Below, piece by piece: positions 16,072 to 24,589 of a stretch of 64,000 nt of DNA. Position 1 is the stretch's first letter; each line of letters opens with the position of its first letter. Source of the DNA: Streptomyces sp. BK239 (GTDB lineage: Bacteria > Actinomycetota > Actinomycetes > Streptomycetales > Streptomycetaceae); assembly GCF_004217285.1 (NCBI RefSeq), contig NZ_SHKS01000004.1:450921-514920 (forward strand), given 5' to 3'. Below the pieces are notes generated by a model. It did no database searches, had not been told where the DNA came from, and saw nothing but the letters and a program-made list of their open reading frames with translations. The translations under genes were made by a program, and so were the position numbers.

Positions 16072-17022
16072 TCACCACCCTGAAGACCGCCTCGGCGCGG
16101 CCTGGGGGCGAGCGCCGCCGCCCTGGTGGGTCAGGCGGAAGGCGCCCGGGGTGACGCCGGTGTGGCGGGCGAAGAACTTGCCGAAATTGGTGGGTTCGGG
16201 GAAGCCGAGGCGGCGGGCGACGGCCGCCACGGGTTCGTCCGTGTGCGCGAGCAGCCGTTGGGCCTCCAGGGCGACGCGGCCGTCGATGACGTGTTTGACG
16301 GGCTGTCCGGTGGCCGCCGCGCAGGCACGGGTGAGTGTCTTCACGGTGTATCCGAGGCGGTGGGCGTAGTCGGCGGCGCGGCGGGTGGTGGCGTAGGAGT
16401 GTTCCAACTCGGCGCGGAAACGGGCGTACACCTCGCCGCCGGCGTGCGGGTCGCCACCGCCGTCGGGGTGGGGCAGCCGGTCGACCTGCAACAGTACGGT
16501 GGCCAGCAGGAGTTGGAGGATCTCCGCCGACACGGTCTGCCGCGGCCGGGCGTACTCCGCCCGCAACTGGTCCAGCAGCGTGGTCAGTACGGCGTACTCG
16601 GGGCGCGCGCCCAACTGCCAGTGGAAGGGGCCGTACCACTCGTTGACCAGCCGGTCGGCGCTGCTGCCGTGGGGTGGGAAGGCCGGGGTGAACAGCAGGT
16701 GCGTGCCGTTCGCGGTGCCCGGCCGGGTGAAACTCTGCACCTGGCCCGGGCGGACCCAGGTCAGCGTCCCCGGGCGGCAGGGATAGGTCACGAAGTCGAC
16801 CGCGTGCTCTCCCTCGCCCTCGGTGATGAGAGTGAGGGTGTGGAAGTCGACCCGGTGCACCAGGTCGGGCCGTCTGCGCCGGCGGCGGCGCCGCTCGTGC
16901 AGGGTCGCCAGGTCGATGATCTCGAAGCCGGGGACGTGCTCCTCGGGCGGATTGAAGTCGAGCCGCAGGATCGGGCCCTCCTCCGGTGAAGCGGTCCCGT
17001 CCTCGGAGTTCGGGGGAAGCAT
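16072..17022 (-). CDS. AraC-family transcriptional regulator
   Basis: 316 residues. An N-terminal cupin-like effector domain (FHTLTLITEGEGEHAVDF, then PGTLTWVRPGQVQSF) and a C-terminal double HTH: YAHRLGYTVKTLTRACAAAT as the first and AVARRLGFPEPTNFGKFFAR as the second, ending HTGVTPGAFR. ATG 17022 is favoured because GGAG lies six bases upstream; a GTG at 17025 is adjacent. It is divergent from the MBL-fold hydrolase gene about 135 bases away, which is its most likely target. Confidence 0.88.
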   Translation of the reverse strand: MLPPNSEDGTASPEEGPILRLDFNPPEEHVPGFEIIDLATLHERRRRRRRRPDLVHRVDFHTLTLITEGEGEHAVDFVTYPCRPGTLTWVRPGQVQSFTRPGTANGTHLLFTPAFPPHGSSADRLVNEWYGPFHWQLGARPEYAVLTTLLDQLRAEYARPRQTVSAEILQLLLATVLLQVDRLPHPDGGGDPHAGGEVYARFRAELEHSYATTRRAADYAHRLGYTVKTLTRACAAATGQPVKHVIDGRVALEAQRLLAHTDEPVAAVARRLGFPEPTNFGKFFARHTGVTPGAFRLTHQGGGARPQAAPRRSSGW

Positions 17023-17157
17023 CACGCTCTCCGCTGTTCGTATGTCCTCGATTCACCATGGCCTGTCTTCAGCGTATCTCGCCTGCCTGCGGGTTCACCG
17101 GCGAGAGTGGAGGGCGTCGAGCGGCGAAGGGCCGCCCTCCACCACAGGGAGCACCCC

Positions 17158-17937
17158 ATGAACGGCACGGTCACGGTCCTCGACAAGGGCGCGGTCCGCA
17201 TCCACAGCTACATGTCGCCGGCCGACACCTTCCACACCACCACCCAGCTCATCGAGACCCCGGCGCGGATCGTGGCGGTCGACGCCCAGCTCCTGCCCGC
17301 CTACGCCGACGAGGTCGTCGCCTACGCGAAGACTCTGGGCAAGCCGCTGGACCGGCTGATCGTCACCCATGCCCACCCCGACCACTACAACGGCGCCGCC
17401 CGCTTCGGCCTCCCCGTGCACGCCCTGCCCCAGGTGCGCGAGCAGATCATCGCGCGCGGCGACAGCCGGCTGCCCACCGGTCAGGTCATCCCCCTCGCCG
17501 ACTTCACGCCGACCGTGGCCCTCACCCCGGTCACCGAGATCATCGACGGTGTCCCCTTCGTCTTCGAGGCCGTCTCCGGTGGCGAGGCCGCCGACGAGCT
17601 CCTCGTCAGCCTGCCCGACCAGGGCGTCCTGGTCGCCCAGGACCTCGTCTACAACGACGTCCACCTCTACCTCGGGAACAACGACATCATCGGCTGGGAG
17701 CGGGCCCTCGACGTGCTGGCCGCCCGGTCCGGCTACGACACGATCCTCGCCGGCCACGGTCTGCCCACCGGCCCTGAGATCTACGCGGACGTCCGCCGCT
17801 ACCTGGCCGACGCCCGCGAACTGCTCGGCGACGACGGCGAGGCCTACAAGAAGGCGATCGTGGAGCGCTACCCGTCGCTCGTCGGCCCGTTCATCATCGA
17901 CATCGCCAACCGCTCCCTCTTCCCCGCAGCCCTCTGA
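17158..17937 (+). CDS. Metallo-beta-lactamase-fold hydrolase
   Basis: 259 residues. The zinc-binding motif THAHPDHYNG (His71, His73, Asp75, His76) is intact, with a later Asp in VLVAQDLVYNDVHLYL and His in ILAGHGLPTG completing the di-metal site. ATG 17158 has GGAG six bases upstream. Substrate is unknown; the subgroup includes lactonases and glyoxalase II-like enzymes. It is divergent from the AraC regulator. Its stop codon falls within a 16-bp tandem repeat. Confidence 0.85.
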   Translation: MNGTVTVLDKGAVRIHSYMSPADTFHTTTQLIETPARIVAVDAQLLPAYADEVVAYAKTLGKPLDRLIVTHAHPDHYNGAARFGLPVHALPQVREQIIARGDSRLPTGQVIPLADFTPTVALTPVTEIIDGVPFVFEAVSGGEAADELLVSLPDQGVLVAQDLVYNDVHLYLGNNDIIGWERALDVLAARSGYDTILAGHGLPTGPEIYADVRRYLADARELLGDDGEAYKKAIVERYPSLVGPFIIDIANRSLFPAAL

Positions 17938-17977
17938 GCCTCGACCCCTCTGAGCCTCGACCCCTCTGAGCCTCGAC
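17930..17977. repeat. 16-bp tandem repeat, three perfect copies
   Basis: CCCTCTGAGCCTCGAC is repeated at 17930-17945, 17946-17961 and 17962-17977, followed by degenerate GAGCCTCG copies to about 18050. The first copy contains the stop codon of the MBL gene. Confidence 0.85.
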
Positions 17978-18132
17978 CTCCCCCCGGAGCCTCGGGCTCC
18001 CACCGAGCCTCGGCCTCCCCCCTCGACCCTCGGCCCCCCGAGCCCGGCCCCTGTATCCAGCACGTCGACCCCTGTCGCCGACCGACACCCCCGACGGCGG
18101 GGCATCCCCCACCCCCGATCCAGGAGACGCCC

Positions 18133-19080
18133 ATGCACGCCCGCTCCTCCCTCACCGTCCTGGCCACCGCGCTAGCCCTGCTGGGCACAGCCGCGACCGC
18201 GACCGCCACCGCGGCCACCGAGCCCCTGTCCCGCCCCCGCGTCACCGCCCACTTCGACCTGGCCGGCGGGCAGCAGCCCGAGAACATCACCGTTGGCCGT
18301 GACGGATCCGCCTACCTGACGTTCTCTTTCGCCCGGCAGATGGTCCGGGTCGGCCCGGACGGCCGGACGCACGTCCTGGCCACCCTGCCGGCGCCCGCGC
18401 ACGCCCAGACCCCCAACCTGGGCAAGGCGTTCGTCGGCGGGATCGCCCGCGCCCACGACGGCACCCTCTACGTCACCTACGCCACCGGCACCGCCGACCT
18501 CACCGGCGTCTGGGCCGTACGTCCCGGAGGCCGCCCGCACCGCATCGCCGCCCTCCCCGCCGACGGTCTGCCCAACGGCCTCGCCCTCGACGAGCGCACC
18601 CACCGCGTCTACGTCACCGACTCCGTGCACGGCGTCGTCCACCGGCTCCCGGCGAGCGGCGGCAGGGCAGCCGTCTGGGCCGAGGGCGACGCCCTCAAAC
18701 CCAGCACCTTCGCCGGCGCGAACGGGCTGAAGCTCCATGGCGGGGCGCTCTGGGTCACCAACCTCGACAAGGGCACCGTCCTGCGCATCCCGGTCACCGC
18801 GCACGGCACGGCCGGCGCGATCCAGGTCCGGGCGACCGGCATGCCGTCGATCGACGGCTTCTCCTTCACCGGCCGCGGCGACACCCTGCTCGCCGCCCGC
18901 GACGACGACGAGGTCGACCTCGTCCGCCCCGACGGCACCCACACCGCCGTCCTCACCGCGGCCGACGGCCTGCGGACCCCCACCTCCGTCGCGGTCCACG
19001 CAGACAGGGTCTACGTCCCCAGCGCCGCCTACCTCACCGGTGCGGACCCCAACCTCCTCACCGCCCGCCTCGACCGCTGA
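18133..19080 (+). CDS. Secreted SMP-30/gluconolactonase-like beta-propeller protein
   Basis: 315 residues. A Sec signal peptide is evident: basic start, hydrophobic core LTVLATALALLGTAAT, small-residue cleavage region around residues 25-30. The mature part is a beta-propeller with repeats such as ITVGRDGSAYLTF, GGIARAHDGTLYVTY and PNGLALDERTHRVYVTD, as in SMP-30/gluconolactonase and strictosidine-synthase-like proteins. AGGAG lies seven to eight bases upstream of the ATG. A role in hydrolysing an extracellular lactone or ester is plausible but not demonstrated by the sequence. Confidence 0.82.
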   Translation: MHARSSLTVLATALALLGTAATATATAATEPLSRPRVTAHFDLAGGQQPENITVGRDGSAYLTFSFARQMVRVGPDGRTHVLATLPAPAHAQTPNLGKAFVGGIARAHDGTLYVTYATGTADLTGVWAVRPGGRPHRIAALPADGLPNGLALDERTHRVYVTDSVHGVVHRLPASGGRAAVWAEGDALKPSTFAGANGLKLHGGALWVTNLDKGTVLRIPVTAHGTAGAIQVRATGMPSIDGFSFTGRGDTLLAARDDDEVDLVRPDGTHTAVLTAADGLRTPTSVAVHADRVYVPSAAYLTGADPNLLTARLDR

Positions 19081-19087
19081 CAGTGCG

Positions 19088-19106
19088 GCCTCCCGGCGCG
19101 GGAGGC
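19088..19106. terminator. Hairpin terminator after the SMP-30-like gene
   Basis: GCCTCCCG (19088-19095) and CGGGAGGC (19099-19106) form a perfect 8-bp stem with a 3-base loop, eight bases after the stop codon. There is no long T-run, as is usual in Streptomyces. Confidence 0.65.
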
Positions 19107-19248
19107 TCCGCGCCGACCGTGCTGGTGTGGGCGTAGCGACCTCAGGTGTTATTCAATGAGGTGTGCGGTCAGGGATCTCGGGGCCCGTCGCACGGACCTG
19201 AGTACGGCCCCGGCGCTGCCCCCGCCGGGGAATGCCTGAGAGAGCCGT

Positions 19249-21411
19249 ATGGACTCCACACCCTCTCCCTCGTCCTCTTCGGTGTTCGACCTGGTCAGCA
19301 GCGCCCTGGGGCGCTACATCCCGCGCGGCGGGGCGGCAGCGGCGGTCGGCCCCGCCGGCGCGCAGGGCGACCGGACGAACTGCCGCCGTGTGTCCGACGG
19401 TCCGTCGGGCGGCCGGCAGGACCAGATCCTCGGCGCGGTCAACATGGACAGGGATCTGAGGATCACCCGCTGCAACCTGGAGGCCCCCGTCTTCGCGGGG
19501 CTGGAGGTCGTGGCCGGGAGTCCCTTCGTCGATCTCCTGCCGCCCGGGGACGTGCCGACGGTCACCCGGCGGCTGCGGCAGGTCCTGGAGACGGGGGAGG
19601 CGCACGTCGCCCGGATCCAGCGTCTGCGGCGCGGCGACGGGTCGGAGCTGGTGGTCTCGATGAGCATCCTGCCCGCCGCGCCGCCGCACGAGGGCCTGAC
19701 CGTCTCACTGATCGCCATGGCCCGGCGGCTGCACCTGTACGCCGCCGAGACCGCGATCGGCACCTCGCTGGACATCGGCGAGACCGCGCAGTCGCTGGCG
19801 CAGTCCCTGCTGGCCTGGGGCGACGTGGCCGCCGTCGACCTCGACTTCACCGTGTGGACGGGCGAGGGCGTCACCGGGCAGCGGCAGGGGCGCATCCGGC
19901 TGCGGCGGGCGGCGCTGGTGCCGGACCGTGCGTGGCCCGAGGGCTATGTGACGCCGGGCGACGACCTGCCCGGCGACGCGAGCCGGCTGCTGGCGCAGGC
20001 GATACGGCGGGACGACGCCCCGCAGACCATCGTCATCCCCGACCGGGATGCGGTCGAGCGGGTCCTCGGCAGTCCACGCGTCGTGCGTGCCCTGGTGCCC
20101 GGCGAGCGGTCGGCGGCCCTGGCGTGCGTGCCGCTGGTCCTGGACAGCGAGCCGCCCGTCGTCCTGGGCGTGGCGGAGATCTGGCGGCGGGCGGACGCGC
20201 CCTTCCACGACAGCGAGCTGTTCGACCTTCAGGAACTGGTCGCCAGGACCGCCCATCACGTCGACCTCGCCCGTCAGCACCAGCGTGAGCACACGCAGGT
20301 GCTCGCCCTGCAGCGCCGGCTCCTGCCCCGGAGCGGCGGCGACACCATCGAGATCGCCAGCGTCTACCAGCCCGCCACCCCCGACAGCGCGGGAGTCGGC
20401 GGCGACTGGGTGAACAGCTTCCCGCTGCCGGACGGACGTACCGCGCTGGTCGTCGGCGACGTCGTCGGGCACGGCCTGGGAGCCGCGGCGACCATGGGCC
20501 AGCTGAGCATGGAGGCCCGCGCCCTGCTGTCCGCGGGGCTCGCGCCCGACGAGGTGCTGGAGCACCTGGACGAGACCGTGACGCTGCTGGACGACACCGA
20601 GTCCGGGCTGACGGCCGGCTACAGCGCCCTCGGCTCGACCTGCTGCATCGCCCTCTACGACCCGGTCAGCCACCAGGTCGTGGTGTCCAGCGCCGGCCAC
20701 CTCCCCCCGGTCCTGATCACCCCGGACGGGCAGGCGGGCCCGCTCCCGGTCCGCCCCCACCCCGGCCTGGGCGCCGAGTTCGCGCTCCGCGAGCCGTTCG
20801 ACGTGCACACTTTCGGCGCACCTCCGGGCTCCCTGCTCGCCCTCTTCACCGACGGTCTCGTGGAGGACCGTGCCCTGTCGATCGACGAGGGCATCGCGAG
20901 GCTCACGGACACCGTGTCCGGGGTGCACCCATGGGACTCCCTCCAGCAGGCCGCACGGCACGTCGTCTCCTCGCTGGCGCCCGTGAGGCAGCGCGACGAC
21001 GTGACCCTGCTGCTCGCGCGGATGATCGGCTACCGCAAGGGGGACACCGCGACCTGGCGGCTGCCCGCCCGCGACGACGCCCCCGCACGTGCCCGCGCGC
21101 ATGTCTCCGCGCTGCTGCGGACCTGGCGCACCAGAGCCGGTACCCGGGACGACGTGCTGCTCCTGGTCAGCGAACTGGTCACCAACGCGGTCCGGTTCGC
21201 CGCCGGTCCCGTCACGGTACGGCTGATCAGGGCCGGTCACGGCCTGCTGTGCGAGGTGGGCGACACGGGCAACGGCAGGCCGAACCTGGGCCGGGGCGGC
21301 CTCCTGGACGACGGCGGCCGCGGTCTGCACGTCGTGCACCGGCTCACCACCCGGTGGGGGGTGCGGTGGACGGACACCGGCAAGGTGGTCTGGGCGGAAG
21401 TCGCGCGGTGA
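19249..21411 (+). CDS. PAS-GAF-SpoIIE phosphatase with RsbW-like ATPase domain
   Basis: 720 residues, soluble. Order: low-complexity N-terminus, PAS-like (~60-165), GAF-like (~170-350), SpoIIE/PP2C phosphatase (~370-580; GVGGDWVNSF and VGDVVGHGLGAAATMG), and an HATPase_c domain (~600-715; LLVSELVTNAVRFA, DDGGRGLHVVHRL). It likely dephosphorylates an anti-anti-sigma factor and may also act as its kinase. Unlike the phosphatase at 683-3502 it has no membrane segments, so it senses an internal signal. GAGAG lies upstream of the ATG. No sigma-factor partner is adjacent. Confidence 0.9.
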   Translation: MDSTPSPSSSSVFDLVSSALGRYIPRGGAAAAVGPAGAQGDRTNCRRVSDGPSGGRQDQILGAVNMDRDLRITRCNLEAPVFAGLEVVAGSPFVDLLPPGDVPTVTRRLRQVLETGEAHVARIQRLRRGDGSELVVSMSILPAAPPHEGLTVSLIAMARRLHLYAAETAIGTSLDIGETAQSLAQSLLAWGDVAAVDLDFTVWTGEGVTGQRQGRIRLRRAALVPDRAWPEGYVTPGDDLPGDASRLLAQAIRRDDAPQTIVIPDRDAVERVLGSPRVVRALVPGERSAALACVPLVLDSEPPVVLGVAEIWRRADAPFHDSELFDLQELVARTAHHVDLARQHQREHTQVLALQRRLLPRSGGDTIEIASVYQPATPDSAGVGGDWVNSFPLPDGRTALVVGDVVGHGLGAAATMGQLSMEARALLSAGLAPDEVLEHLDETVTLLDDTESGLTAGYSALGSTCCIALYDPVSHQVVVSSAGHLPPVLITPDGQAGPLPVRPHPGLGAEFALREPFDVHTFGAPPGSLLALFTDGLVEDRALSIDEGIARLTDTVSGVHPWDSLQQAARHVVSSLAPVRQRDDVTLLLARMIGYRKGDTATWRLPARDDAPARARAHVSALLRTWRTRAGTRDDVLLLVSELVTNAVRFAAGPVTVRLIRAGHGLLCEVGDTGNGRPNLGRGGLLDDGGRGLHVVHRLTTRWGVRWTDTGKVVWAEVAR

Positions 21412-21523
21412 CGCGACCGCGGGGCGAGACCGCGGCCGGCGTGGCGGGTGCCACCGGACGGGGCGGCGACGGCCGGACGCCCGGCCTCAGCGGTGGTTCC
21501 GCCGCGGGCGACTGCGGGCGGAT

Positions 21524-22708
21524 CTACAGCCACTCGCCTTCCAGGGCGGTGGCGGTGAGGCCAGGCGCCGCCGCGTAGAGGACGGCGCGGCTGCCCGGCT
21601 TCTGCCCGGCGTCGTGCGCCCGCCGCATGATGTCGAACACGGCGGCGCCTCCGCGGTTGCCGCTCGTGTAGCTGTCCCGGCTGTGGTCCAGCAGTCCCGA
21701 CGGCCAGGCGTCCGGCATGGTCTGCTCCATGTATTCCAGCACCCGGGTCCCGCCGGGGTGGGCGAGCAGCACGTCGGGGTGCCATGAGCCGGGGTCGTCC
21801 TGGTACCGGAGGCGCAGCCACTCCCACATCGCGGTGACCGTCTCCTGCACGGCGCGCGGTCCCCGCCGGTCCATCACGAAGTGGGTGCCGTCCGCCCGCG
21901 TCTCCAGGCGGTGCAGGTCCTGGGTGCCGGGCAGGGTGTGGTGCCAGGCGGCGTCCAGCCGCAGCACCGACTCGCGTCTGGTGCGGCCCGTGACCACCGT
22001 GGCGACCGCGGTGTCCGCGAACAGCAGCCGGACGATGAGGGACTCCAGGGTGTCGTCCGCGGGCTGGTAGGTCGTGCTCAGCGCCTCGGAGATGACTACC
22101 AGGACCACCCGGTCGGGGTCCGCGGCCACGAGCTCGGCGGCGAGCGCCAGGGAGCGGGTGCCCGCGATGCAGGCCCACTGCGTGGCCGGCAGCAGCATCA
22201 CGTCGTCGCGGAGGCCGAGCCTGTTGGCCAGGGCGATGTCCAGTCCGGGCAGAGCGGGAGTGGTGGAGTGACTGGTGATCAGGCAGTCGACGTCCGCTGG
22301 GTCCAGCCCGGCGATCTGCAGGGCCCCGCGCGCCGCACGCTCGCCGTAGGACCGCACGGCCTCCCAGGCCGGCGCGGTGCGCTCCTGGACGGTCTGCGGC
22401 GCGGGCACCGCCTCCAGCGCGGCGATCACGCGGTCCACGTCCTGCCGGCTGAACCCGTCGTTCGCCAGGGCCTCTTGGGCCGGCCCGATGTCCGCGGTCC
22501 GCAGGGCGCCGCCCTCGCCCGGTGCGACGGCGGTCTCCAGCGGCAGCATCCAGCCGCGCGTCTCGATGCCGGTGCTCGCGGCGATGCCGTCGATGCGCGG
22601 CTCCCAGGCCGCGTGCGGATGGCGGTCGCGCACCTCCGCGACGATCTGGCTGGTCCGCACGGCGTGCTCGCCGTGTATCACGGCGGGAGGACAGAGATAA
22701 GCGGCCAT
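21524..22708 (-). CDS. Divergent type III polyketide synthase
   Basis: 394 residues of the chalcone/stilbene synthase family. The Cys-His-Asn triad is in place: Cys180 in ATQWACIAGTRSL, His317 in LLAHPGGTRVLE, Asn351 in YTSGNRGGAAVF. Overall path follows RppA/Gcs (YLCPPAV at the start, STGIETR, LLFADTAVATVV). Differences: the usual SCTG is ITSHST, the GFGPG loop near the C-terminus is AAAPG, and there are about 35 extra residues between the LPLE and SHST regions. The ATG at 22708 has an AAGG about ten bases upstream. Divergent from a P450, as in several Streptomyces type III PKS loci. The product is unpredictable. Confidence 0.82.
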   Translation of the reverse strand: MAAYLCPPAVIHGEHAVRTSQIVAEVRDRHPHAAWEPRIDGIAASTGIETRGWMLPLETAVAPGEGGALRTADIGPAQEALANDGFSRQDVDRVIAALEAVPAPQTVQERTAPAWEAVRSYGERAARGALQIAGLDPADVDCLITSHSTTPALPGLDIALANRLGLRDDVMLLPATQWACIAGTRSLALAAELVAADPDRVVLVVISEALSTTYQPADDTLESLIVRLLFADTAVATVVTGRTRRESVLRLDAAWHHTLPGTQDLHRLETRADGTHFVMDRRGPRAVQETVTAMWEWLRLRYQDDPGSWHPDVLLAHPGGTRVLEYMEQTMPDAWPSGLLDHSRDSYTSGNRGGAAVFDIMRRAHDAGQKPGSRAVLYAAAPGLTATALEGEWL

Positions 22709-22889
22709 GGTGGGGCACCTTTCCAGGGGAACCGGTGGGGAGGTCACGAGTGCTGTGCGATGGGTCACTTCGGGGTCGCGCGCCCAAGGGGTCGCCGGCG
22801 AACTCCACTTGGGGAGTCGCCCTCTGTCCTTGAGCATGGACCGTAAAAGGACATTTCCGCTGTGATGCACACAACTCAGACGGCCTCTC

Positions 22890-22911
22890 GGTGTGTGACG
22901 CGGCACACACC
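22890..22911. promoter_or_regulatory. Inverted repeat in the PKS-P450 intergenic region
   Basis: GGTGTGTG (22890-22897) and CACACACC (22904-22911) form a perfect 8-bp inverted repeat with a 6-base spacer, about midway in the 419-base gap between the divergent starts. A plausible operator for co-regulation of the two genes. The rest of 22709-23127 shows no gene. Confidence 0.5.
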
Positions 22912-23127
22912 GGGGAAACGCCTGCTATGAGCAGCGCTTGACCTGCCGTCAGCCGGGGCGGACGGCGGGAGCCGGTGTCTCGCCTTCTCCGGCCGCGGTC
23001 TCATCGCTGGTGACGCCGGGGGAGCCCTGCGCTGAACTTCCCGGCCCACCTGGGGTAGTGTCCCCACCGATTTCAGCTACCGACCGAACGTGTGTCGGTA
23101 CGGGGCGTGCGGGAGGGCGACGACACG

Positions 23128-24558
23128 ATGGCATCAGGGGTGGGCGACGGCGGGTCCGTGGACCTCGGTCAGGCGCGGTTGGAGGAGTTGAGCCCTGCGC
23201 CCTTGCTGACCCGGGACTACGAGACCCGCCCCTCGCTCGTGTACGAGCGGCTGAGGCGGCGGCACGGTCCGGTCGCGCCGGTCGATCTGCTCGGGGTGCC
23301 CGCCTGGCTGGTCATCGGCTACCGCGAGGCACTCCAGGTTCTCCAGGACGACGACGCCTGGCCCAAGGGGCTGGAGAACTGGCGGGCCCGCACACAGGGC
23401 GAGGTGCCGGCCGACTGGCCGCTGGGACCGTCCCTCGAGGTCAACCACATCCTGATCCAGGGCGGCCCCGGCTACCGGCCGCTGCGCACGGCCTGGGACG
23501 CGGCCCTCAAGCCCTTCCAGGACCCGCGCCACGCCCAGGCGAAGCGGCTGAAGGCGGCTGTCACCGCCTACGCCGACGATCTGATCACCCTCGTCGGGCA
23601 GGCCGGCGGCACAGGCCTCGCGGACCTGTCCGCCCAGTTCTCCCGCCCCCTGCCGCTGATGGTGGCCAGTCACCTGCTCGGCTTCCCCGGTTCGCAGGGC
23701 GACGACGCCCTGATGGACATGTGGCGGGTGCTGGACGCCGGCCCGGACGCCGAACCCGCCCTGGAGCGGCTGCTGGCCACGCTGACCGAACTGGCCGCCG
23801 CCAAGCTGGAGAAGCCCGGGGACGACTTCCCCTCCTATCTGCTCGCCGCCCACCCCGAGCTGTCCCTGGACGCACTCGCCCGCGAGCTGTTCATGCTGCT
23901 GGGCATGACCTCCGACCACGTCGGCATCCTCATCTCCAACACGGTCGTCGAGGTCGTCTCGGGCGAGGGCGGAGTGCGGGCCAGCCTCTCCGCCGGGATG
24001 GTCAGGGAGTCCATGAACCGGGTGGTCATGCGCAAGCCGCCCCTGGTCAACTTCGTGCCGCGCTTCGCTGCGAAGGACACCCCGCTCGGCAACTACACGA
24101 TCCGCGCGGGCGATCCGGTGTGGGTGTCCTCCGCCGCCGCGCACGCCGACCCGCTCTTCGCCGACGGCATGGCCGCGAGCACCATGGTCAGCACCCGGGC
24201 GCACCTGTCCTGGGGAGCGGGCCAGCGCCAGTGCCCGGCACGCGAACTCGCCTCGACGGTCGCGGCGGTCGGAGTGGGCCGTCTCTTCGAGCGGTTCTCC
24301 CACCTGGACTTGGCGCTCCCCGCAGATCAACTGCCCTGGCGCTCCTCGCCGTTCATGCGGGGCCTGCGCTCGCTCCCCGTGCGGTACGAGCTCGCCCCGC
24401 AGCCTGTGGCGCCGCCGGCGCGGGATGCGGCGTCCGGCGCGGACTCCGACGCCGAGTCGGCGGCGGAGCCCACCGGGACGATGAGCGCGGACCCGTCGGC
24501 CAGGCAGCGCTCCTCCCTGTGGCGCTACCTGACAGGCCTGATCCGCACGGGCCGCTGA
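23128..24558 (+). CDS. Cytochrome P450 lacking the ExxR motif (CYP157-like)
   Basis: 476 residues. The heme loop is clear, HLSWGAGQRQCPARELA with Cys369, but other signature residues are altered. The K-helix ExxR is not recognisable: the region reads RESMNRVVMRKPPLVNFVPR (~293-312), and the usual Arg of ExxR is missing. The I-helix AGxxT is LGMTSDH, and the C-helix HxxxR is GYRPLR. Loss of ExxR is a known trait of the CYP157 family of streptomycetes. A Ser/Ala/Asp-rich tail of about 60 residues follows the catalytic core. ATG 23128 has GGAGGG upstream. Divergent from the type III PKS and so a candidate tailoring enzyme; no ferredoxin is nearby. Confidence 0.85.
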   Translation: MASGVGDGGSVDLGQARLEELSPAPLLTRDYETRPSLVYERLRRRHGPVAPVDLLGVPAWLVIGYREALQVLQDDDAWPKGLENWRARTQGEVPADWPLGPSLEVNHILIQGGPGYRPLRTAWDAALKPFQDPRHAQAKRLKAAVTAYADDLITLVGQAGGTGLADLSAQFSRPLPLMVASHLLGFPGSQGDDALMDMWRVLDAGPDAEPALERLLATLTELAAAKLEKPGDDFPSYLLAAHPELSLDALARELFMLLGMTSDHVGILISNTVVEVVSGEGGVRASLSAGMVRESMNRVVMRKPPLVNFVPRFAAKDTPLGNYTIRAGDPVWVSSAAAHADPLFADGMAASTMVSTRAHLSWGAGQRQCPARELASTVAAVGVGRLFERFSHLDLALPADQLPWRSSPFMRGLRSLPVRYELAPQPVAPPARDAASGADSDAESAAEPTGTMSADPSARQRSSLWRYLTGLIRTGR

Positions 24559-24589
24559 CGGGGCGGCACTTCGGTGTTCTGGCGATCTG

